The notes under the pieces were generated by a model. It was not told where the DNA came from. It saw only the letters and a program-made list of their open reading frames with translations, and did no database searches. From the NCBI GenBank assembly GCA_950295325.1, contig OX485803.1, forward strand, positions 11,718,001 to 11,782,000: a DNA stretch of 64,000 bases, given 5' to 3'. The first letter of the stretch is position 1. Each line of letters begins with the position of its first letter. A program made the position numbers and the translations under genes. Shown one piece after another: positions 46,912-58,389 of this stretch. The DNA comes from Polytrichum commune. Its lineage: Eukaryota > Streptophyta > Polytrichopsida > Polytrichales > Polytrichaceae.

Positions 46912-47749
46912 ATGGAGGTGTGGGGGGATCCCTCCGGCATGGCCTCTCGGTGTGGCGGATGCTTTGAAGGACGAGCACTCCCTTCTCTGGATCGGGCACA
47001 GACGCCAGCAGACACTTTTGTCCTGCAATTCCAACAGGTAAGTGATCCTAAACCATGCAACTGTTTTGTGTTTGTCGCCCGCATTGTAGCTTCATTAGCG
47101 CTTAGGGTTACAGACACGGTCGTCAATTGCCGCAGACTCTATTCCCTACTGTTTGCACCTCGGAATGTCGAATTACGCCGTTTGGAAGGTAGGCGATAAA
47201 AGTCAGAGTTTCAACGACTTAGTGCGGAGAATTGTAGATGCAAGAGGCCCTCGTCGACGTGTGCGGCTCGATATACCCCTGCACGAGGCAATGCGGAGCG
47301 TTGTCGAAGATGCGAGAGCTCGCATCTTCGCTTGGAGTGAGCGACAAAGTTTGCCTTTTATGGTCCCAACAAACGATCACATGTGGGGGAGAGCCAGGAA
47401 ACGCCGCCCGTGGGAACCAGTGCCAGTAAAACAAGAGAGTTTCATGGACGCCCTACCTAGGGCAGTAGTTCTGGGAACCCTATGGCCCCTCATTGTGGAC
47501 GGGCAGTCGGCAGTAGAGACCTTCCATATTTGTTGTTGTCTGCGAGTCATTTGCAAAGGGTGGAAGGAATTCGTGGAGGGTACGAAGGAGTGGGAGAAAG
47601 GTCTGGAAGCATGGACAACGGGTGAGGGAAGAGTGGTATTTGGAGGCGATGAGGACCCGTACGCAAGCCCGCGCTCCGAGTGCAACGATGAAACAGACGA
47701 GGAATGGGTGCTCCGTAATTCCCGGGGTTCGGACTCAGAATTAGAGTAG
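46912..47749 (+). CDS. F-box-like protein, two exons
   Basis: Exon 1 46912-47037 ends at a perfect CAG|GTAAGT donor. Exon 2 47114-47749 starts after a TTACAG acceptor in matching phase 0, giving 253 residues. Residues in the second half read ALPRAVVLGTLWPLIVDG, ETFHICCCLRVICKGWKEFV, an order (LP..V...LW..L, then C..RVCK.W) that fits an F-box motif loosely. The C-terminus is acidic. F-box proteins select substrates for SCF ubiquitin ligases, but no substrate-binding repeat is present here. The neighbouring transposase-like gene on the same strand suggests it travels with a mobile element. The alternative is a single-exon frame starting at ATG 47165. Confidence 0.5.
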
Positions 47750-48232
47750 AAGGAGACCGCTGTCGACGTATTGTAGCGCTACTCTCAGGATACCATGATT
47801 AGCAGTGGTGTCATATCTCCTTGTTCCGGAGTGTGTATCGTGTCTGGCCATGAGGCTCAAATTTAATTTACCGCGGATAACCCGCGTTGACAGTTGTCAA
47901 ACCTTTACACCCTCATGTGTTTTGTTGCGTCTATCCATATGTTGATGCAAAATACTTGTTCGACGGTTTTAAAATATTGTGATGGTGTTGTTTCGAGTTG
48001 TCTCCCAGGAAGGCTGGCTAGTAACGCTTTCAGGGAACCACGCCGAAAACAAAAAGATCTCCACAATCGGAGACACCATGGGATCCAATGGCTTCAACCA
48101 GCCTAGTCCATCAGGTCAAGTGATATACTATAACTCTTTGTACCAGAGGTACACAAGTTAGGGATCCATTTCAACGGAATCTATTAGTTTTTTTTTTCCA
48201 CAATATGGCACTAACTTTACTTGTCGTTGTAG

Positions 48233-51200
48233 GGCGCATCCGTTGGGCACATGCCAATGATATCGACCTATTCCCAGAGACCCCCTTACGTCCAGGCATG
48301 GGGACCCCAAGTATTGTTTCAATCCGGAATGTCGCCGTCTGTGGATGCAGGGTCGCAGATGCAATACATGTATCATGGATTTCCGCACCACCAATCATCC
48401 GGACAGCAACCCATTATGCAACCTCTCCCAAGTAGAACAGGGCCGGTCAACTTGTCAGACCAAGGGATGGAGTACAAACGCACAAATAATCTTCAAAGGA
48501 CTGGTTCGTCGGTTGGAGTTGGACCCCAACCGACGCAACATCTAGGAGGGAAGATATTGCCGCCAAATTCGTTTTCAGAGAACGACAACAGAGGAGAGAG
48601 CGGCGGGAGCACATACATGTCGCACAACGAAGGCTCCGGGAGTGGGCATTCCAATCGGTCAGGTACGACCCCATTGCAGGCTCCCCATCCGCCATACTTC
48701 CATACAGGCACGGGAGTGTGGCCCTCATGGAGGGGCTCGTCGGTGCTGTCTCCTTTTGCAGATCCAGCTTCACACATGGGTGGGTTAGGCTCAGCGACTC
48801 CAGCGGGCTACAACAACCTTCATAATTCCTCCGGGAAGACAATTTCTAATTTAGGCGAGAACGAGGTTACAACGCAAGATGGATCTAAGAAAACAATACA
48901 GCGTCGGGTTCAGAGGGAGAGAAAAAACGCTTTCAAGGCAAAATCAAAGAACTGGCCAATGACGATCCAATGCACCAAGTCAGGTGACATTCCCAAGGAA
49001 GTACGAACATTCATGCACTCCCAGTTCAGGGCAAACGCGCGAAGGTTCTTGAAATTATCAGTGATACATTTTAGGGACCATCCTGACTCGGACCTGAAGC
49101 TCATCAAGGACGACCTTGATCGTCGATTTATCTTCAACCCTCCTCTTCGGGAAGACTACATTCTGTTTTACATTGAAAACTCTATCCGAACAGCTAGGTA
49201 CTTGTGGCACAAGTACTGGGTGAAGACAGGTCGTGGCGAGAAACACAAATTTTGCCCTATTCGTTACTTTCCAGCACTTGTGAAGTATTGGCGGACAACG
49301 GAGGCAGAAGAGGAAAGCAAACGAATGAAGGAGGCCCGAGCTGCAGCGAAAAAGAATAAACAGATGCTGCTTACGAACGGTGTCTCCTCCTCGGGAGATT
49401 CCGATGACGCGTGGGATGTGAGTGGACTTTGTCGCCCACTAAGTGACTGCTATAGTGTTGTCAGTTGACAGTCCATTGCACACCTGGTGATAACATTGAT
49501 AGTTTTGTTTCCAGTAAGCTCCACAACCGTTTGGGTGTAGAGTACGTAGTTTTCACATTGGCCCCGCAACGAGAAATACTAACAAGGATATGTGTCGCAA
49601 TGCAGCCATTACTCGATGAGGACGCCGACAATTTCATCTGGGACGACTGCCAAGATAGCGAGGACTCTATTGCCAATGGAGAGCTAATTCCTTCTGCCTG
49701 CAACCATGATGTCCACATAAATGTAAGTTGTGGTTTTCACCTTTGTGCAAGCCAACTGCGTTCAATGGTATACCGTAAAATGAAAATTGCGCTCTTATAC
49801 ACTGGAAATATGCTTTACATGAGTCACTGAATTATGAGTCGACAAATATGCTTGGAATGTCGTTCCATTGCTCAGTGTTAATACTGCAATCCATGCTGCA
49901 CATGCAGATTCAGGAAATGCACCAGCTTCAAAGGATCACGAGGGATCCGTGCAGGTGAGCGCATTATATTGACCCCAACCTGAGTCAATTCAGATTCAGT
50001 GGGGGAAGGGCTCCAGGAGGCGATGCTAGAAGGGGGCAATGAGTTTGCAGTCTGTTGGTGGTTGTGACTTTGTTATGATCAATGTTTTGCAATGCAAGAG
50101 ATCCAATGTAGGGTCAAGGATGTGTAGGACTTTAGCTATCATAGTGGGTTGTTTTATTAATCAACACTGGCCTTGAATTCATTTTCGAGATTACAACACA
50201 CACACCGGTTACGTCACATGTATCTAGTGCTCATCTAAATTGTTTCACCATGCGGTATCCTGTACAGGCCCTGAATGACAACGTTGGTACACCAAGCCAC
50301 ACAACGGTGGCTGTTACGCACTCCAACAAAACAGCGAGTGCTGCCCGATCGGTTGGCAGAGAGCTTGATGTTGTGAAGAGGACCCTAAATTCACTGTCAG
50401 TGTGGAGGGAAGGCGTTGTACAACACATGTCGGAGAACAGGGAGGACATGGCGGCTGTGAACAAAAAGTTGGATCTCCTATTGCAAGCCATTCTCCCATC
50501 GAGTGTGAAACCAGCTACAAAGGTGGAAAGTTGCGAACCAGAAAAGGAAGATTTTGCGAGTGCGGAACACGAACATGTCGGGGGCGATGACGATGGTGAA
50601 AGGGCAGATGTCATAACAATTACAGTTGCCGGTCAGGAGAGAGCATGCTCAGCGTCATTGATGTCCGACGAGCTTGGCGAGACATTTCCAGGGACTGCAA
50701 TTCCTGGTAGGTGCTCGTGAATCACCTCTTACGAAATAATGTAGCAATGAGGATGACGGCACCCCCATGATCGGTGTTGTGTGACTGTTGTTAGAGTTAA
50801 GTATATCAGCAGGGATGACATGTGAATTATTTGGTTGTAATGTAGAAGGGGCAGTGGAATCAACCGATGGCGAGGGGCAGCACAGAGTAAATCAATCTGG
50901 GGGGGTCACGAGGGCCCCTGTATCCGCTCTGGCCGCAACATTCGGGTTGCTAGACACAGTCGCCAACACTCAACCATTCAAGAGGCTTGCCGAACACGGT
51001 GAGTCAGGATGTAGTTACAGTAAATTTTGATATATGGCATTAACCAATATTGGCACAATCAATAACCGTGCAATGATGCAATGCAGGGCCCACATAAAGA
51101 GGAAATGTGACAGTCCGTTGCGAACCTAGGACGGTGAAACGGGTGGCACCTGAGGGTGAGTTAAGTTGCCGTCTATGCAGGTTCAATAGTTACTACCAGA

Positions 51201-51909
51201 AAAGATTCCAAGCATTCCAACAATTTATGTGGGCGTGCGTCGGAGGTGAAACGCAGGTATTGCAAGAGCGCTCAGTGACGAAACGAGGGAGGCCGAGCAC
51301 CAGAACAAATGCAACAAAGCCCCCGGCAATGCAGAGTGTGACGATAAAAATGTCCGAGAATACCACTCACGTTGAGTCCATGGAAATCGGACAACGCCCA
51401 CGCCGCGCCCGGAAGCGTCCGTCGAAGTTCCTTGACTACATACCGCCTGCAGAAAACAAACCACGAGGAGAGGAGGTGCGTTAATTACTATAGTGGGTAT
51501 AAATCACACGTCCCATATGATCATGACCTTCCTATTCACCTTGTGTATTGAACATGTGTTGTTGTTGGCGTAGTGTGGACCATTGAAGCCCAACAAGGCT
51601 GTCTGGATTCTACATCCGGACCACCAAAACAAAACCATTGCTCTTGGCCGATGTGGTCCCCATTGGCGATCGTACAAGAAGAAACTTGTCCCTAATGTGA
51701 AAGGGGTCTCCTGGGAGCATGGGATGCAACAAGTGACAATTGAACATGTATATCCTAAGTGGGCGCATACAAAGGTATTGTACCCCGACCATCAACGCGA
51801 AGGGATAGTTACAATTTCGGATGCAATGAGAGGCGAGTTTGCTGAGGACGCCATTATTTTATGGGAGACTCGATACCTGAACTTCGTGGAAGTGAGCACA
51901 CTTAATTAA
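48233..51909 (+). CDS. Transposase_24-like (Ptta/En/Spm) protein, multi-exon
   Basis: Exons 48233-49417, 49606-49722, 50268-50706, 50846-50998, 51114-51475 and 51574-51909 join with matching phases and no stop; from ATG 48251 they encode 857 residues. A Gly/Ser/Pro-rich N-terminus precedes a basic block (RERKNAFKAKSKNW). Next come RFIFNPPLREDYILFYIENS and a VKYWRTTEAEEESKRMKEAR helix, as in plant Transposase_24 proteins. A coiled-coil exon (ARSVGRELDVVKRTLNSL), an AT-hook-like KRGRPS and PRRARKRPSKF follow. The last exon (ALGRCGPHWRSYKK, VTIEHVYPKW, ISDAMRGEFAEDAIILWE) resembles the C-terminal domain seen with that family. A leader exon from ATG 48078 is likely, but its splice partner is uncertain. 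Probably an element-encoded DNA-binding protein; no DDE transposase of a CACTA element is in the window. Confidence 0.6.
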
Positions 51910-53165
51910 CGGTGAGTTTTTGACTCCTGAGCTGTCTAAGCCTGTTAAGAGAGACTGTCCCCTAATTAGTTGTACGCCTGGAAACGAATGTTGGCCAAGG
52001 AATAGGCATGGGGTGGATGCATAATGTTTGGATATAGTAATGTAGTGCGTAACAACATAGACGTAGTGAGCAGAAGGAAGTTGTAATTTTTCACATTTTA
52101 TTTCATAACAAGTTGAGCCTTGACATTGTTAACTAATTCAGCATGGATGCATATTTTTAACGCAACCACTATGCGTGCGGAGGGGACAACAAATTCTGCA
52201 ACACCAAGCTTGAAGGTGAACCACGATTGGAACCAGATGTCCAGAGCGAACTCAAGAAGTCAGACGGTCATCTAAGATAAAACCTTGAAGGCAAACGAGG
52301 TGAAGACTCTTGCAACAACCCTTCACCGGAGGTCCGATAATAGTTTCTGGAGACTGATGCGGGCCATGACCAATCGAATGTGACTCTGTTCATTAGCAGT
52401 TTGTGTCGGAGATATGAGGCTTTTAAAAGTTTCAGGGTAGTTGTATGCGTGTAGTCCACATGTTGGAGTATGTAGAAGCCCTTGAGGGTGAGCACTAGAG
52501 AGTCAATGCAAGTGGTGTGCTCATGGTTCTCTAGGTGCTCCTAGGAAGTGGATTCAGACGCCACATTACTGTAAATTTAAATATGGAAATTTGTACCCTA
52601 GTAGGTACATTTCAAAAATTACATGAGTCAGTGGATGTCGCTACCTCCCATTTTTTCATCCGTGCACTCCACAGCCCTGAAAACACAAAAATATTCTGTC
52701 ATGCAATATACTGCGGTTGGAAAATTACCTATTGGCATAATTGCAGTAATTTTACATAGATGCCACACGTCAAAGTACCATTCGATGTTTACCCGAGAAA
52801 CGACGTCCACAGAGCCGTTCAGATCTGTTCCGAGCACCTCGACGAACCAATCCCAAACCGAGTAACTTCGCACACAACAAGGCATGTAATTCCGGTGTTT
52901 TAACCCCCCAGTGAAACAGCTCCAAGCCCGGTGCTCCAAGTCAGCACTATGCAAATCCACACCGTACGCCTCGAGACCACAAAATCGCAGGAACAGGGAT
53001 TCGCAACATCAAATACAATCGAAGGGACCTCAGGATATGAAACCGTCGTTGTTGCCTGGGCCCACGGTTTGTTTTTTGTGACTCTAAGCACTCAACAGCC
53101 CTCGAGAACAGCGGGACAGCAGACCTCCTGCTGCCGATTGTGTTATGTGTCGCCGGAGCCCTTTT
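51910..53165. other. intergenic stretch, nothing recognised
   Basis: Short frames on both strands only. A 90-codon plus frame at 52931-53203 shows no known domain. Confidence 0.4.
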
Positions 53166-53389
53166 TTGCTATATTAAACAGTGAGCAACGACGGCAATGC
53201 TAGTAGTGTGATGGAAGATGAATAGGAGCATATTGATTGTATATTGTGGTGGTTGCTCCCACTGGTGATGGTAATGCAATAGAAGGAATGGGAGTGGTGA
53301 TAATGGATACATCCTAAAATAATACACATGGTAAAATTGAGAAAACTTCCCTGCGGTTTCATCAATTTTGTAGTAAGAGCTCTCAATCA

Positions 53390-54205
53390 CTTTGTTGCAT
53401 TGAGGGTCTCGAAATCATTAAGCCTTGGATGTCAAACTGTAGGCGACAGAGTACGCCACAAAACTTTTCGGGTCGAGATTTGTGCGCACCTCCTTGTTTA
53501 GAGATACATAAGCATGTGATTTCAACACTTGATAGTGTTGAACATTGGGTTTCGTATTGTACCACATCTCAAATGGTGTCTGATCACCAAGTTGTATATT
53601 CACAAGCTTGTTTGAAATATAGACAATGGTATTAACCGCCTCTGCCTAGCTAGGTAAGCCTTTTGCATGTAAAATACTCCTTGCCATCTTCATAATATTC
53701 ATGTTCTCCCATTCTATATACCCATTTTGTTGAGGAGTGAAAAGGGTGCTTGTCATATGATCGATCCTGTGTGTCTTCCGAAATCGAAATCAGTGTTGTA
53801 GAATTTGTCTCCTTTGTCCGATTGAAAATTTTGAATTGGATGCATGTATCCCGTTGGACTACTAGAGCAAAAACGTGTTGGAAGAAAGAAAATGCTTTGG
53901 GGTTCTATTTGGCAAAGTGAATGAATATGAAAGATGTACAATCATCTTTACATAGGATACAAAAAATAGCCCGCGAAGTGAAGGGATGTTAATCTTCCCT
54001 AAGACATCTCCATATATAAATTAACTTGAACTTTGACATCGGATTTTACCAGGAGTAGTGGGATAAGAGCTCTTGTGTTGTTTTGCCCTAGTAAATACCC
54101 TTCACACAAAGCTTCTTCGACAACGGGTTTGTCCAGTTGAAAATCGTATAGGCTTTTAGACGTTGACATGTGGTTAATGGTTGCAATGGGAAATTTACCC
54201 ATCCA
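53390..54205 (-). pseudogene. Ty1/copia pol fragment (GAG-pre-integrase and integrase), dead
   Basis: Read right to left: LCEGYLLGQN with LLLVKSDVKVQ (end of the GAG-pre-integrase domain), NFQSDKGDKFYNTDF (the integrase strand with the catalytic Asp), TPQQNGYIEWENMNIMKMAR, AEAVNTIVYISNKL, TPFEMWYNTKPNVQHYQVLK and NLDPKSFVAYS. This is the usual copia order. The pieces lie in shifted frames, with a TAG after KGLPS and a frame break near 53,760. No reverse transcriptase or LTRs are recognisable beside it, so it is a decayed piece of one retrotransposon. Confidence 0.82.
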
Positions 54206-55879
54206 TGCATGCCATGGAAGTTTTGTTGGGAGAAATGATTATGTTGGATTCAAGAAATAAGGCTGAAGAAGGTATAGTGTGTAGAGATTACAATGATGTG
54301 TGTTTTCTGGAAGAGTGTTGCTAGAGGTAGTGCGAAGTATACAAGAATCAGGAAGCGTAACAAACCATAATATATGGATTGCTTTCTTAGGATTGCGGAT
54401 GATGCTTAGCATGTATGTGATTTTTTAGAAGCGCAAAATGACTTTAAGAGAAGCACACTTTTATGATGTCTTTTACCTCATGGCACCAACAAAGGTGCAA
54501 CAAATAACACTCACCTTACTCATAGGTAGAGAAATGATGGCACACATGACCATGTGTTGAAGTAAACAACTTTTGTACTAGTTATAATTGCGATACTAAC
54601 CGGTTTCATATGAAGACACCTCGTATATGCTTCCTAACAAAATTGTGCTTATGTTGGGTGGCATGGGCACAAGTGAGGATGAACCCATATTTTAATGTAG
54701 AGATTAGCTTCTACATTCAGTTAAAGGAGCAACCACATATGTATATGATCACTTGTTGTTTTTCTTCTACACATGCACTTGTGACTTATGCAAGTTGTTG
54801 TTAAGGCATTTTACATATGTAAAATGACTGTGATTTTGTGTTTTGTTTTTGTTCGCTAAATCCATGGATTTCAAGATGCAAGGCAAACTTACCCTTAATC
54901 CTCAAAGTTATTTTGAAATGGCTACACTAAATATTGTATTCAATGTCTATGGTATTTAATGTCAATGTGGTAACTTTTCTATTGACACTTCTTACAAATA
55001 TATTTACAAGTACTGTCATCCCAATTTACTTTCAGTTCATCCACTTTTAGCTTGGTATATTCTGCATCCTGACACTTTTGTAGTGAAATATTGTCATGGA
55101 TGATTAAAATTTGGATGAAAATCACTTAGTGACAATAATTGCGAGATTTTAAACCTATAATGCTGAAAATGTTTTTACAAAGAATGACAAATGATGTTAG
55201 GTTTACACTTAGTGTTGGTGACACTACATGGGTGATTTACAATTAGTATTGAGCAAGACATATAGAATTGGTGACATGGAATACAATATTTAGTTTAGTT
55301 TTATGCAAATGGTCAATTTTGCTGGACTTACACTCTTTCATCAAAATAACGTGATATGCAACACACCATGCCTTAATATTATATATTACTATGTATTTCG
55401 ATACTATACGTTTTGCTAAGTTAGTGAACCAATATGAATTAGAAGGAACTTGGTCCTACCCACCCACTCAAGGATATGAGTACTAAAGTGAAATGGACAA
55501 TTACATTTTGGGAAATTTTGCCAAACTTTGACTTGGGGTGGCAAACCTCTCTCTCTCTCCAGTACATGATTGTCTTCTATAAATGCTAACATACAATCAT
55601 TCAAATTTATGAAATCATAGTGACATTTGGATGTTTTTTAGTTTGTTTTATTTTATTTTTTCAAAACAAAAGTTCCTTCACATTGGACCAATGAAAAGGG
55701 TTCACCAGTTACGCATATAATTTGAGAAAATTCATGATTTTTATAAGTAACATAAACAAATATATGAATTTGTGGAATCTTTAGTCTCCCCCTCCCTTTA
55801 CAAGTAATTATATATGCCATATATAGTAGAGGAAAATGTTCTTGATTAGTACCCCATCAACAATCTATAGGGTATTGGA
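54206..55879. other. AT-rich intergenic stretch
   Basis: No gene or clear terminal repeats. A short CTCTCTCTCTCC tract lies near 55,550. Confidence 0.4.
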
Positions 55880-56200
55880 ATTTCGATTGGGATGAGATTG
55901 AATTTCGATCAAGTTGGAACCAATAGTGGCATGACACATGTCTTAGTTTTGAGTGCTAAAGTGAGGAGGAGTGAGCGGTTATGGTAGACTCTAGACATTG
56001 GTTTAAATATGTTTAGGCCAATTTTTAGCTTCAAAATTTATATCAATTCCAGTTTAAAGAATAAAATTACCAAAAAGGTGCAATCCTCCTGATTTCTATC
56101 TTCTTATATTGGAAAAAATTACACCACCTCATACTTTCTCCCAATCTGGTGCAAAATCTTTTAAGTGATCGGTTATGGGTGCCTCTACTCTATATTTAAG
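55880..56200. repeat. dispersed repeat, copy 2 (pair at 20785)
   Basis: Same orientation as 20785-21105, about 35 kb away, with many substitutions and a few indels, so an old duplication or transposition. Non-coding. Confidence 0.75.
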
Positions 56201-56599
56201 CCAAAGTGATTTCATTTGCATCCACAACCACATCCACCTTTCCAAAATCTATCATTTGGATCAAAAAAAGTCCTCGCAAACTCTTCGGGGAACTATGTCA
56301 AATCTATTTCTCTATTTCAAAGTTTCAAATAATTTATGTTCAACAAACATTATTTAGTTCACGATGTGAGGATGTCTGTAACTTATATGATAAAATGTCC
56401 CTGCACCAGCACATTAAGATACATATACTCAAAACCACAATTGGACTACAAATGTATAACCGTGTACATAGTGTTGGTTTTGGTTAAATAGTTACTGCAG
56501 TAATTTCTAAAGGGCATAACCTTTGGAATCAGCCATTTGTAGGAATACCTCTGGAGGGATTCGAAACCGTGATCTCTACAACCAGTTCTACGAGACGCA

Positions 56600-56784
56600 A
56601 ACTCGTCTTCTTCTGCTTCTTCTTCCCCAAACCCTAATTTGGGAATCGTTTGCAGGAGGGCTTCTTTGTACAGGGGAGAGCTCGCTCCATTGCAATCCAT
56701 GGTGGAGTAAGTTTAGTGTTGGCAATTCAATTCATCCTCACTCTTCGCCGTCGTGTTCGCGGATGCAGTGACAACGATCTGAAG
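56600..56784 (+). promoter_or_regulatory. probable CAND1 promoter/5' leader exon
   Basis: A pyrimidine patch (56606-56627) is followed by AAACCCTAA (56629), the telo-box found in many plant housekeeping leaders. A CTGAAG|GTATTG donor follows at 56784/56785. With the first coding exon only at 58390, this fits a leader exon followed by a long 5' UTR intron. No transcript proves it. Confidence 0.45.
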
Positions 56785-58389
56785 GTATTGTAACTTTCTT
56801 CCTTCGATTTGGTAAAATGTCGTAAATTTGGTCCTCCAAAATAGGTGATACAATGTGTGTATGTATACATGCACGTATGCTTTCAAAGATTGGCAATTCC
56901 TGAGCTCCCAGGTGTATCGAGAAGTCTCTGATCTTGAATGAAAGAATGAGTCTCTCTACAGATGTGAAGTCCTTGTTTGTTTTGTTTGCTTGGGAGGGAG
57001 GGCATAAGTTGCTTTGATTGGTATGTTAGGAATTGCAGCGGGGGAAAATGCACTGATGGATTCGGCGTGTGAAGACATGCTTTGTTGCATGGTAGAAGAA
57101 TTTTGAGAGACATCGGAAGGAAGGAGATTAGTCAGCTGAGGATTATTTGATGCTAAATCTAAGTGATAGTCCCGATCTTCTTATTTCCTCCAGATTGGCA
57201 GGAATGGCAATTAATTTTGCTTAGTCTATAGAATTTCTTTATACTTTGAATTTCCGTGTGTTGCCAATATCAACATCAATCAATCTGGTCAATGTATGTG
57301 AGCTGCAAAGAAGCTGGAGCGGGGAAACAAATTTCTACTGCGGAGATTTCTTTCAGTTGTATTGTATTAATTGTGTAGAGTGGAGTGCAAACCGCTGCTT
57401 AGTTCTTCAAAAATTCCGCCCAATATCCAGTGCTTGAAAGCAAATTGTACAGCAATTTTCTTCCCTCAGGAGGCAGTAAAACGTTTTTTAACTTGAGAGC
57501 CATTTTTAGAGGAATTAGACCCACCATTTCATCTTTAGTCGAGAGAAGTGCCAGGAGATGTAAAACTACAATTTTGATATCGGCCCACCAGATATTTCCG
57601 TGGGAACTTCTATACGGTCGAGCCAGAGTAGACTGTTCAGATACAGGTGATAGATACAAGGAGAGCCGTTATATAAATTCATTAACAGTATTGATGGGAT
57701 CTGAAATACTCTATCTTAATGTTTGGGTCCGCAGTGTACTTAAATATTTCTAGACTATGAGTAAGATCAAGAAAAGCATTTCAGCTCCGATTACATTTTT
57801 TTCCTTCCCATGACTGTTCTAATCCAATCAGGGAGTGTCCAGCAGCCTGCGAAGCTTGGCAGTTATATATTGGCAACAGTTTTCAGTTGTTGATTTGTAT
57901 TGAATTTTTTAGAGGAATCTGACGTAGCCCTATCTATAGCGTATTCATGTTCTACGCCAGCTATTTGTTGCTGGGAACTATGGATTCATGTTATAGACTA
58001 CAGCAATCCTTTGAGAAATCTGCAGTTAGAGGAGAGCAAGATTTAAACCAGTTCAGGGGTATGAATATCTCAATGGGTTTCTGCATCATCCTATGCCTAG
58101 TGAATTTTCACCATTTAGCTATACATTCCATGTTCTGAGATGCTGTTATGACATTTCTGACATGCATCTTATGGGTTTCAAGGAGTAGAATTGATCATTC
58201 AGCTAAAATTTTGGCGCCATGTGTACATTGCAGCAGCTCTTATGACCAGACCTCCCTTGCAGTGCTTGATGTAGCCGCCTCGTCAACGTAATAATCTATG
58301 AGCAATAGGAAGAGGTTTGCGCAGGGGAGGGTGTCGTAGGAGGCCTGCTAGAAAATTCAGAGAGATCTGGTCAAACATAGTTTGACAAG

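Noticed and set aside
49908-49954. A small extra exon of the Transposase_24-like gene (CAG before, GTGAGC after)
   Set aside because: Its only stop-free phase does not match the exons on either side, whereas skipping it keeps the frame.
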